Positions 43,201 to 51,199 of a DNA stretch of 64,000 nucleotides are shown here, in pieces (position 1 is the first letter of the stretch; every line of letters begins with the position of its first letter). Under the pieces are notes generated by a model that ran no database searches, had not been told where the DNA came from, and worked only from the letters and a program-made list of their open reading frames with translations. Source of the stretch: Amycolatopsis vancoresmycina (lineage in GTDB: Bacteria; Actinomycetota; Actinomycetes; Mycobacteriales; Pseudonocardiaceae); contig NZ_JNYY01000005.1 in NCBI RefSeq assembly GCF_000716785.1, positions 434,001 to 498,000 of the forward strand, read 5' to 3'. Made by a program: the position numbers and the translations under genes.

Positions 43201-45738
43201 GCCGGTGATCGGCTGCACCATCACCGGGTGCGGGCTGACCTCGACGAAGAACCGGTGCCCGTCGTCCAGCAGCGCGTCGACCGCGCCGTGCAGGTCGACC
43301 ATCTGGCGGCAGTTTTCGTACCAGTAGGTGGCGTCCAGGCGTTCGCCGTCGAGCACGCCGGGCTTGACGGTCGAGTAGAACGGCACGGTGCCCGGCTCGG
43401 GCCGCACGTCCTTCAGCAGGTCCAGCAGCTCGTCGCGCAGCGGCTCGACCTGCGCGGTGTGCGAGCCGACGGTGCTGGGCACGATCCGGGCCCGCACGTC
43501 GGCGGCGGCGCACTCGGCCAGGAACCGCTGCAGCGACTCGTCGTCGCCGGCCACGGTGCACGCGCCCGGCCCGTTGCGCCCGGCGATGCCCAGCCCGGGG
43601 TGCCCGGCGAGCCGGTCCCGGACGTCGTCGGCGGACAGCGCCACGGACGCGATCGCGCCGTGGCCGACCAGCCGCCGCGCGAACAGGTCGCTGCGCAGCA
43701 CGACCACGCGCACGGCGTCGGCCAGGCTGAGCACGCCCGCGATGTGCGCGGCCGCGACCTCGCCCTGCGAGTGGCCCACGACGGCGTCCGGCCGGACCCC
43801 GGCCGCTTCCCACACCGCGGCCAGCGACACCATCACCGCGAACAGCACCGGCTGCAGGACCTCGATGCGTTCCAGGCCCTCGTCGGCGCGCAGGACGTCG
43901 AGCACGGACCAGCCGGTCAGCGCCGCGATCTCCGCGTCGCACTCGGCCATCCGGGCCGCGAACACCGGCGACTCCGCGAGGAGCTCCCGGCCCATGCCGA
44001 CCCACTGGGTGCCCTGCCCGGGGAACACGAAGACGACTCCGCCGTCACGGGCGCCGTCGCCCACGACCCCGTGGCCCGCCGCGATTTCCCGCAGGCCCGC
44101 AATCGCCTCCTCGCGATCGCCCGCCACGACGACACCCCGCTTGTCCAGCACCGCCCGGCCCGCGGCCAGCGCCCCGGCCACGTCCTCGAGCGGCACCTCG
44201 GCCTGCTCCAGGAACCCGGCCAGCCGCTCCGCCTGCCCAGCCAGAGAACCCGAGGTGCGCGCGGAAACCACCAGCGGCACCAAAGCCGGTCGTGAGTGGA
44301 AAGGCGAGTTAGAACCCTCCTTTTCACTCACGACAAGCCGCGGCAGATCCGCCTCCGGGACTTCTTCCAGGATCAGGTGGGCGTTGGTCCCGCTGATCCC
44401 GAACGAGGAGATCGCGGCCCGGCGCGGGCGGCCGTCGGCCTGCCACTCCCTGGCCTCGGTCAGCAGCTCGACCGCGCCCGCGGACCAGTCCACTTCCTTG
44501 GTGGGCTCGTCCGCGTGCAGGGTCGGGGGCAGCACGCCGTGCCGCAGCGCCTGCACCATCTTGATGACGCCGCCGACGCCCGCCGCGGCCTGCGTGTGGC
44601 CGATGTTCGACTTCAGCGACCCCAGCCACAGCGGCTTCGCCGGGTCGCGGTCCTTGCCGTACGTGGCCAGCAGCGCGTTCGCCTCGATCGGGTCGCCCAG
44701 CGCCGTGCCGGTGCCGTGACCCTCGACGACGTCCACATCGGACGGTGCCAGCCCGGCGTTCGCCAGCGCGCTGCGGATCACCCGCTGCTGCGCCGGGCCG
44801 CTCGGGGCGGTCAAGCCGTTCGACGCGCCGTCCTGGTTCACCGCGCTGCCGCGGATCACGGCCAGCACCCGGTGCCCGCGTTCCCGCGCCACCGACAGCC
44901 GCTCCAGCACGACCACGCCGACGCCTTCGGCCAGGCCGGTGCCGTCCGCGCCCTCGGCGTACGCCTTGCAGCGGCCGTCCGCGGCCAGCGCGCGCTGGCG
45001 CGAGAACGACCGGAACGAGCCGGGCGTCGCCATCACCATCGCGCCGCCGGCCAGCGCCATCGAGCAATCACCCTGCCGAAGTGCTTGCACGGCAAGGTGC
45101 ATGGCGACCAGCGACGACGAGCACCCGGTGTCGATCGTGACGGCCGGGCCCTCGAACCCGAAGGTGTACGACACGCGGCCGGACGCGATGCAGGTCGCCG
45201 CACCCGTGCCCGCGAAGCCCTCCGCCTCCGGCGGGACCACGCCGCCGCCGGCACCGTAGCCCTGGGTCGACAGGCCGGAGAACACACCGACCGAGGAACC
45301 CTTCAGGGAAAACGGATCGGCGCCCGCGCGTTCGAGCGCCTCCCAGGACGTTTCCAGCAGCAGCCGCTGCTGCGGGTCCATCGTGACGGCCTCGCGCGGC
45401 GAGATGCCGAACAACCCCGCGTCGAACAGGCCCGCACCTTCGAGGAAGCCGCCCTGGCTGGTGTAGGACGTCCCGGCGCGGTCGGGGTCCGAGTCGAACA
45501 GGCTGTCCAGGTCCCAGCCGCGGTCGGCGGGGAAGTCGGCGACGGCGTCGACCCCGTCGGCCACCAGCTGCCACAGCTGTTCGGGCGAGGACACCCCGCC
45601 GGGGTACCGGCACGCCATGGAGACGATGGCGATCGGCTCGCGGGCGTCGTCCTCGACCTCGCGCAGCCGCTTGCGGGCGTCGCGGGCGTCCGCGATCGCC
45701 CGCTTCAGGTAATCGCGGAGTTGCGTCTCATCAGCCAC
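40264..45738 (-). CDS. rifD: Type I PKS RifD, module 8, with an atypical acyltransferase
   Basis: 1824 residues from GTG 45738 (after GGGAGGAAG). Docking helix MADETQLRDYLKRAIADAR, KS about 33-457 (C206 in DTGCSSS), AT 577-870, DH 927-1210 with intact HAIGGAVVLP, KR 1383-1560 with LDD and the catalytic Tyr, ACP 1673-1740, then a C-terminal docking helix. The AT has GHSQGE but V757-G-S-H in place of YASH. Its surrounding sequence (ENCRQMVDLHGAV in place of RNLRxQVxFGPA) is unlike all other ATs here. Module 8 sets C-19/C-20 in rifamycin; a larger extender such as ethylmalonyl-CoA is a reasonable guess. The DH should be silent because C-21 carries OH. Confidence 0.95.
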   Translation of the reverse strand: MADETQLRDYLKRAIADARDARKRLREVEDDAREPIAIVSMACRYPGGVSSPEQLWQLVADGVDAVADFPADRGWDLDSLFDSDPDRAGTSYTSQGGFLEGAGLFDAGLFGISPREAVTMDPQQRLLLETSWEALERAGADPFSLKGSSVGVFSGLSTQGYGAGGGVVPPEAEGFAGTGAATCIASGRVSYTFGFEGPAVTIDTGCSSSLVAMHLAVQALRQGDCSMALAGGAMVMATPGSFRSFSRQRALAADGRCKAYAEGADGTGLAEGVGVVVLERLSVARERGHRVLAVIRGSAVNQDGASNGLTAPSGPAQQRVIRSALANAGLAPSDVDVVEGHGTGTALGDPIEANALLATYGKDRDPAKPLWLGSLKSNIGHTQAAAGVGGVIKMVQALRHGVLPPTLHADEPTKEVDWSAGAVELLTEAREWQADGRPRRAAISSFGISGTNAHLILEEVPEADLPRLVVSEKEGSNSPFHSRPALVPLVVSARTSGSLAGQAERLAGFLEQAEVPLEDVAGALAAGRAVLDKRGVVVAGDREEAIAGLREIAAGHGVVGDGARDGGVVFVFPGQGTQWVGMGRELLAESPVFAARMAECDAEIAALTGWSVLDVLRADEGLERIEVLQPVLFAVMVSLAAVWEAAGVRPDAVVGHSQGEVAAAHIAGVLSLADAVRVVVLRSDLFARRLVGHGAIASVALSADDVRDRLAGHPGLGIAGRNGPGACTVAGDDESLQRFLAECAAADVRARIVPSTVGSHTAQVEPLRDELLDLLKDVRPEPGTVPFYSTVKPGVLDGERLDATYWYENCRQMVDLHGAVDALLDDGHRFFVEVSPHPVMVQPITGIVDDAGVDAVVGGSVRRNDGGLRRLLTSTAELFVRGVAVDWRGLLPAVPPGRVALPTYAFDQEHYWLQAADADSDAVSLGQAAAEHPMLGAVVSLPRSEEIVFTSRLSVRTHPWLAGHAIGGAVVLPGSGLVELAVRAGDEAGCSVLEDLTIETPLGVPESGGVRVQVVLGAPDERGARSVEVYALGDEDADVWTRHATGTLSATPVAAADFDFTAWPPPGAQPVEVDPGLLYDDLAERGYAYGPAFQGLRAVWRREDEVFAELALPEDLREDAAAFGVHPALLDAALHAAVLTDGGDLDEQALRQATGWRGLVLHAAGASALRVRLAPAGPDSVSLEAADGTGAPVLSADELELRPVDRLPAAPARAGSLFEVAWTPLSAPAGLPAPLWVEVADAEQVTAFAEDVPPGAVAVLEAVGSDGAVLELTSRVLAVVQAWLAAPDADSRLIVVTRGAVAAGGGPVTDPVASAAWGLVRAAQSENPDRIVLLDLDSAVAEGLEAVLGGVLMTGEPQIAVREGTLSVPRLARAGEQPEPSAVFGPEGTVLVSGAGALGGLVARHLVERHGVRHLVLASRRGLDAEGAKDLVADLTTLGADVSMAACDVSDRDQVAALLAAVPAEHPLTGVVHTAGVLDDGVIGTLTEDKLARVFAPKVDAVRHLDELTRGMDLGAFVVYSSASGVLGAAGQGNYAAANAFLDGLMAHRRAAGLPGLSLAWGLWELATEMIAHLGGVDKARMSRGGVLPITATEGMDLFDAALASGQPQLVPVKLDLREVRAGAKHGGAIPPLLRGLVRAGRQQAKAASAGDGELVQRLAGLAAAEQEALLVDLVRERAAAVLGHGGSEGVPAEMAFKDAGFDSLTSVELRNRLREGTGLKLPATLVFDYPTPLVLARHLRAELGVSEDALSLVQAKIEDVESLLSGLSLDDSTKAGITLRLQGLVAMCNGVLDQDGTATAADHLEAASADEVLEFIHDELGLV
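44289..44334. repeat. GTGAGTG palindrome inside the module 8 KS-AT linker
   Basis: Imperfect copy inside rifD with the GTTAGAAC core; arms GTCGTGAGTG and CACTCACGAC are perfect and the inner stem has mismatches. Read in frame as SEKEGSNSPFHSRP. Confidence 0.9.
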
Positions 45739-45766
45739 TGGACTCTTCCTCCCTGGAAGCTTTCTG

Positions 45767-48700
45767 TCAGTTGAGCCCGTCGACGAGCGCGAACAGCTCC
45801 TCGTCGCTGGCGGTGTCGAGATCCTCGTCGGGCGTGCCGGGGTCGCGGCCCGCCGTCTCCGCCGCGGTCAGCAGCTCCTTGAGGCGCGCGGTGATCCGGT
45901 CCCGCGCCGCCGCGTCGGCGGCTCCGATGACCGCGTCCAGGCCGGCGAGCCCGGCCAGCACCGAGTCGGTGGCGGACACCTCGCCGACGGCGAGTTCGTC
46001 GCGCAGGTGCCGGGCGAGCGCCTGCGGGGTCGGGTGGTCGAACACCAGCGTCGCGGGCAGCTTGAGGCCGGTCGCGTCCCGCAGCCGGTTGCGCAGTTCC
46101 ACCGACGTCAGCGAGTCGAACCCGGAGTCCTTGAACGCCGTGTCCGCCCGGACGGCACCCGCGCCGGAATGCCCGAGCACGACCGCGACCTGGGTGCGCA
46201 CCACGTCCAGCAGCAGCGCTTCCTGCTGGACCGGGGCGAGCTTGGCCAGCCGTCCGACGAGCCCGTCTTCGCCGCCGGCCGCCGCCTTGGCCTGCTGCCT
46301 GCCGAGGCGGACCAGCCCGCGCAGCAGCGGCGGCACCGAGGTCCCGGTCGCCGCGTCGGCCCGGGCTTCGCGCAGGTCCAGTTCGACCGGCACCAGCAGC
46401 GCGCGCCCCGAACCGAGGGCGGCGTCGAACAGCTCCATGCCGTCCTCGGCGCCGAGCCCGCCGACACCGCCGCGGCCCTCGCGACGGCTCATCCGGCTCA
46501 GGGTGAGGTCGTCGATGGTGTCGGCCATGCCGGTGAGCTCCTGCCACGGGCCCCAGGCCAGCGACTGGCCCGGCAGGCCCGCCGCGTGCCGCCGGGCCAT
46601 CAGCCCGTCGAGGAAACTGTTCGCGGCCGCGTAGCCGCCGCTGCCCGCGCCCATGAAGATCGACGACGCGGACGAGTACACGACGAACGCGTCGAGGTCG
46701 AGGTCCCGGGTCAGCTCGTCGAGGTTGGTCGCCGCGTCGACCTTCGGGGCGAACACCTTGGCCAGCTTCTCCGGGGTCAGCGCCCCGACGACACCGGCGT
46801 CGAACACGCCGGCCGTGTGCACGACCGCGGTCGGCCGGTGCTCCTTGAGCAGGGTCGCCGTCTGTTCGCGGTCGGAGACGTCGCAGGCGGCCACCGAGAC
46901 GTCGGCGCCCAGCCCGGTGAGCTCGGTGACCAGCTCCGCCACCCCGCCGGCCTCCCGGCCCCGGCGGCTGGCGAGCACCAGGCGGCGCACGCCGTGCCGG
47001 GCGACCAGGTGCCGGGCCGCGAGCGCGCCGAGCGTCCCGGCGCCCGAGATCAGCACGGTCGAGTCCGGGCCGAACCCGGCCGGGGGGTCCGCCGCCGGGA
47101 CGGTGACCCGGGCGAGGCGGGGCACGGAGAACGTCGTCCCGCGCACCGCGATCTGCGGCTCGCCGGTCGCCAGGACCGCGCCCAGCACGGTTTCCGGGCC
47201 GTCGCCGGCCGCGGGATCGAGGTCCAGCAGCACGATCCGGTCCGGGTTCTCGGTCTGCGCGGCCCGCACCAGGCCCCACACCGCCGACGCGGCCGGGTCG
47301 GTCACCACGCCGTCGCCGGCGGCCATCGCGCCCCGCGTGACGACGACCAGCCGGGACTCGTCCTGTTCGGCCGTCAGCCACGCCTGCACGACCGCCAGGA
47401 CCCGCGAGGTCAACGTCAGCGCGTCGCCGTCTCCGGCCGCCGCCAGCACGACGGCCGCGGGAACGTCGGCCAGGGCCGTGACGTCGCCGGCGGTGGCCAC
47501 CGCCGCCCACGACGGCGCCGGCCCGGCGGCGACGGGCGGCAGCTCGGTCCAGACCACCTCGTACAGCGATCCGGTCCGGGCCGCCGGCTGAGCGGTGGAC
47601 ACCTCCCGCAGCACCAGGGAATCCATCGACAGGACCGGGCCGCCGGTTTCGTCGGCGGCCTCGACGGTCATCGACTCCGGACCCGCCACGAGCCGGACCC
47701 GCAGCGCCGGCGCGCCCACGGCGTGCAGCGCGAGCCCGGTCCACGCGAACGGCATCACCGACCGGCCCGGTTCCCCGGCCGCCGCGGCCGCGATGGTGCC
47801 GGTCTGCAGGGCCGCGTCCAGCAGCGCGGGGTGGAGGCCGTACGCGGCGGCGTCTTCGCGCAGTTCCTCGGGCAGGGCGACCTCGGCGAAGACCTCCTCA
47901 CCGCGCTGCCACACGTTTCGGACGCCCTGGAACGCGGGCCCGTACGCGTACCCGCGCTCGATCAGGCCGTCGTAGAAGTCCCCCACCTCGACCGGTTGCG
48001 CGTCCGGCGGCGGCCACGCGGTGAAGTCGAACCCCGCGGCCTTCACGGGGGTCGCGGCCAGGACGCCGGTGGCGTGCCGCGTCCACTCTTCGCCGCCGTC
48101 TTCGCGCTGGGAGTAGATCTCGACCGTGCGGGAGCCGTTCTCGCCGGACCCGCCCACCGCGACCTGGATCCGCACGCCGCCGTGCTCGGGCACGACGACC
48201 GGGGTCTGCGTCGCGAGCTCTTCGAGCACCGGGCAGCCGACCTCGTCGCCGGCCCGGACGGCCAGTTCCACCAGGCCGGTGCCCGGGAAGAGCACCACGC
48301 CGCCGATCGCGTGGTCGGCCAGCCACGGGTGCGTCCGCAGCGAAAGCAGCGACGTGAAGACGAGGCCGTCCGACTGCGGCAGCCGCACCGCCGCGCTCAG
48401 CAGCGGGTGGTCCGCCCGCGCCTGGCCCAGCGCCGTCGCGTCGGACGCGGACTCGGTGGAGGGCAGCCAGTAGTGCTGGTGGTCGAAGGCGTAGGTGGGC
48501 AGGTCGACCCGGGCGGCCGCCGCGCCGCCGGGCAGCACCGGGGTCCAGTCCACGGCCACGCCGCGGACGAACAGCCCGGCCATCGACGTGAGCAGCCGCC
48601 GCGGGCCGCCGTCGTCGCGGCGCAGGGTGCCGGTGACGACCGCGTCGGTGACCTCGCTGATCGGCTGCACCAGCACCGGGTGCGCGCTGACCTCGACGAA

Positions 48701-51187
48701 CACCCCGTGGCCCTGCTCGAGGAGCGCGTCGATGGCCGGGCCGAACCGGACCTGGTTGCGCAGGTTCCGGTACCAGTAATCGCCGTCCAGTTCACCGGCT
48801 TCGGTGATCCGCTCGCCGGTGACGGTCGAGAGGAACGGCACCCGGGGCGCCTGCGCGTCGATCCCGGCCAGTGCCTCGGCGAGGGTGTCCTCGATGTCCT
48901 CGACGTGCCGGGTGTGCGAGGCGTAGTCCACCGCGACCTGGCGGACCCGGACGCCGTCGCCTGCCAGCACTTCCAGGCATTCGTTCAGGGCCTGGGCGTC
49001 CCCGGCGATCACGACCGAGGCGGGCCCGTTGACCGCGGCCACCTCGACCCGGCCGTCCCACAGCGAAAGCCGGGCAGCCGCCTCTTCTTCGCTCAGCGCG
49101 ACCGACGCCATCCCGCCCCGGCCGGACAGCTGCGCCGCGATGGCCTGGCTGCGCAGGGCCACCACCTTGGCAGCGTCCACAAGAGACAGTGCGCCCGACA
49201 CGCAGGCCGCGGCGATCTCGCCCTGCGAGTGCCCGACGACGGCGCTCGGGCGGACCCCGGCGGCTTCCCAGACCGCGGCCAGCCCGACCATCACCGCGAA
49301 ACACGCGGGCTGCAGCACGTCCACCCGGTCCAGGTCGCCTTCGCCGCGCAGGACGTCGAGCAGCGACCAGTCGGTCCACGGGTCCAGTGCGGCCGCGCAC
49401 TCCTCGATCCGCGCGGCGAACACCGGCGACGCTTCCAGCAGCTCACGGCCCATCCCGGCCCACTGCGTGCCCTGGCCCGGGAACACCCACACCACCTTGC
49501 GCGGCGCGCCCGCGCGGCCGGTGACCACCGCGGCCGTGTCTTCCCCGCGGGCCAGTGCCTGCAAGGCGGTCACGGCTTCTTCCCGCGACTCCGCCACCAC
49601 GACGGCCCGCTCGTCCAGAACCGCCCGCCCGGTCACCAACGCCCCGGCCACCGCCGCGAGCGGCTCCCCGGACTCCTCGAGGAACCGGGCGAGCCGCTCG
49701 GCCTGCCCCGCCAGCGACCCCGCACTGCGCGCCGAAACCACCAGCGGCACCACCCCCGGTCGTGAGTGAAAAAGCGGGTTAGAACCCTCCTTTTCACTCA
49801 CGAGGTCTTGGGGCGGGGCTTCCTCCAGGATCAGGTGGGCGTTCGTGCCGCTGACGCCGAACGAGGACACGCCGGCCCGGCGCGGCCGGTCCGTCCGTGG
49901 CCAGTCGCGGGCGCTGGTCAGCAGCTCGACCGCGCCCTCGGACCAGTCCACGGCCGACGAAGGCGCGTCGACGTGCAGGGTGGCGGGCAGGACGCCGTGC
50001 CGCAGCGCCTGCACCATCTTGATGACGCTCGCGACGCCCGCGGCCGCCTGCGCGTGGCCGATGTTCGACTTCAGCGAGCCCAGCCACAGCGGCGTTTCCC
50101 GCTCCTGGCCGTAGGTCGCCAGCAGGGCCTGTGCCTCGATCGGGTCGCCCAGCGCGGTCCCGGTGCCGTGGCCTTCGACGACGTCCACATCGGACGGTGC
50201 CAGCCCGGCGTTCGCCAGCGCGCTGTGGATCACCCGCTGCTGCGACGGCCCGTTCGGGGCGGTCAGGCCGTTGGACGCGCCGTCCTGGTTCACCGCGGAG
50301 CCCCGCAGGACCGCCAGCACGCGATGGCCACGCTCGCGGGCGACCGAAAGCCGTTCGAGGACCACCAGGCCGACGCCCTCGGCCATGCCCATCCCGTCGG
50401 CGGCGTCCGCGAACGCCTTGCAGCGGCCGTCCGCCGCGAGCCCGCGCTGCCGGGAGAACACGACGAAGGAGTTGGTGCTCGACATGACCATCGCGCCACC
50501 GGCGATGGCCATCGAGCAGTCGCCCTGCCGCAGCGCCTGCGCGGCGAGGTGCATGGTGACCAGCGACGACGAGCACGCCGTGTCGATCGTGACCGCGGGT
50601 CCTTCGAAGCCGAAGACGTAGGACAGCCGGCCCGAAGCGACGCTCGACGCCACACCGGTGCCCGCGAAGCTCTGCATCTCCGGCCCGATCGGCCCGGAGC
50701 CGTACCCCTGCGGGGCCGCGCCGACGAACACGCCGACGTCGGCGCCCTTCAGCGTCGTCGGGTCGACGGCGGCGTTCTCGAACGCCTCCCACGAGGTCTC
50801 CAGCAGCAGCCGCTGCTGCGGGTCCATGGCGAGGGCTTCCCGTGGCGAGATCCCGAAGAACCCTGCGTCGAACAGCCCCGCGTCGTGCACGAAGCCGCCC
50901 TGGCTGACGTACGACGTGCCCGGGTGGTCCGGGTCCGGGTCGAACAGGGTGTCCAGGTCCCAGCCGCGGTCGGTGGGGAACCCCGAAACCGCGTCGCCGC
51001 CTTCGGACACCAGCCGCCACAGGTCCGCGGGACCGGCGATGCCGCCGGGCAGCCGGCAGGCCATCCCGACGATGGCGATCGGCTCGCGGGACGCGCCCTC
51101 CAAGCGCCGGTTCCGCTTCTTCAGCGTGCCGACCTCTTCGAGGGACTTCCGCAGCGCCTCGACGACCTTTTCATACGACGCACTCAC
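45767..51187 (-). CDS. rifC: Type I PKS RifC, module 7
   Basis: 1806 residues from GTG 51187 (VSASYEKVVEALRKSLEEV, a typical N-terminal docking coiled coil); TTG 51199 directly after the rifB stop and GTG 51190 are alternatives. KS about 34-456 (C205 in DTACSSS), methylmalonyl-type AT 569-869 (GHSQGE, YASH), DH 929-1209 with intact HAIGGVVLFP, KR 1376-1549 (Ser and Tyr intact, FDA in place of LDD), ACP 1646-1719, C-terminal docking helices. It adds C-21/C-22 and reduces C-23; the DH is apparently not used, since rifamycins keep the C-23 hydroxyl. Confidence 0.95.
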   Translation of the reverse strand: MSASYEKVVEALRKSLEEVGTLKKRNRRLEGASREPIAIVGMACRLPGGIAGPADLWRLVSEGGDAVSGFPTDRGWDLDTLFDPDPDHPGTSYVSQGGFVHDAGLFDAGFFGISPREALAMDPQQRLLLETSWEAFENAAVDPTTLKGADVGVFVGAAPQGYGSGPIGPEMQSFAGTGVASSVASGRLSYVFGFEGPAVTIDTACSSSLVTMHLAAQALRQGDCSMAIAGGAMVMSSTNSFVVFSRQRGLAADGRCKAFADAADGMGMAEGVGLVVLERLSVARERGHRVLAVLRGSAVNQDGASNGLTAPNGPSQQRVIHSALANAGLAPSDVDVVEGHGTGTALGDPIEAQALLATYGQERETPLWLGSLKSNIGHAQAAAGVASVIKMVQALRHGVLPATLHVDAPSSAVDWSEGAVELLTSARDWPRTDRPRRAGVSSFGVSGTNAHLILEEAPPQDLVSEKEGSNPLFHSRPGVVPLVVSARSAGSLAGQAERLARFLEESGEPLAAVAGALVTGRAVLDERAVVVAESREEAVTALQALARGEDTAAVVTGRAGAPRKVVWVFPGQGTQWAGMGRELLEASPVFAARIEECAAALDPWTDWSLLDVLRGEGDLDRVDVLQPACFAVMVGLAAVWEAAGVRPSAVVGHSQGEIAAACVSGALSLVDAAKVVALRSQAIAAQLSGRGGMASVALSEEEAAARLSLWDGRVEVAAVNGPASVVIAGDAQALNECLEVLAGDGVRVRQVAVDYASHTRHVEDIEDTLAEALAGIDAQAPRVPFLSTVTGERITEAGELDGDYWYRNLRNQVRFGPAIDALLEQGHGVFVEVSAHPVLVQPISEVTDAVVTGTLRRDDGGPRRLLTSMAGLFVRGVAVDWTPVLPGGAAAARVDLPTYAFDHQHYWLPSTESASDATALGQARADHPLLSAAVRLPQSDGLVFTSLLSLRTHPWLADHAIGGVVLFPGTGLVELAVRAGDEVGCPVLEELATQTPVVVPEHGGVRIQVAVGGSGENGSRTVEIYSQREDGGEEWTRHATGVLAATPVKAAGFDFTAWPPPDAQPVEVGDFYDGLIERGYAYGPAFQGVRNVWQRGEEVFAEVALPEELREDAAAYGLHPALLDAALQTGTIAAAAAGEPGRSVMPFAWTGLALHAVGAPALRVRLVAGPESMTVEAADETGGPVLSMDSLVLREVSTAQPAARTGSLYEVVWTELPPVAAGPAPSWAAVATAGDVTALADVPAAVVLAAAGDGDALTLTSRVLAVVQAWLTAEQDESRLVVVTRGAMAAGDGVVTDPAASAVWGLVRAAQTENPDRIVLLDLDPAAGDGPETVLGAVLATGEPQIAVRGTTFSVPRLARVTVPAADPPAGFGPDSTVLISGAGTLGALAARHLVARHGVRRLVLASRRGREAGGVAELVTELTGLGADVSVAACDVSDREQTATLLKEHRPTAVVHTAGVFDAGVVGALTPEKLAKVFAPKVDAATNLDELTRDLDLDAFVVYSSASSIFMGAGSGGYAAANSFLDGLMARRHAAGLPGQSLAWGPWQELTGMADTIDDLTLSRMSRREGRGGVGGLGAEDGMELFDAALGSGRALLVPVELDLREARADAATGTSVPPLLRGLVRLGRQQAKAAAGGEDGLVGRLAKLAPVQQEALLLDVVRTQVAVVLGHSGAGAVRADTAFKDSGFDSLTSVELRNRLRDATGLKLPATLVFDHPTPQALARHLRDELAVGEVSATDSVLAGLAGLDAVIGAADAAARDRITARLKELLTAAETAGRDPGTPDEDLDTASDEELFALVDGLN
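49760..49803. repeat. GTGAGTG palindrome inside the module 7 KS-AT linker
   Basis: Copy inside rifC: TCGTGAGTGAAAA and TTTTCACTCACGA arms around the GTTAGAAC core, with inner mismatches. Read in frame as VSEKEGSNPLFHSRP. Confidence 0.9.
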
Positions 51188-51199
51188 CACTTGCCCCAA

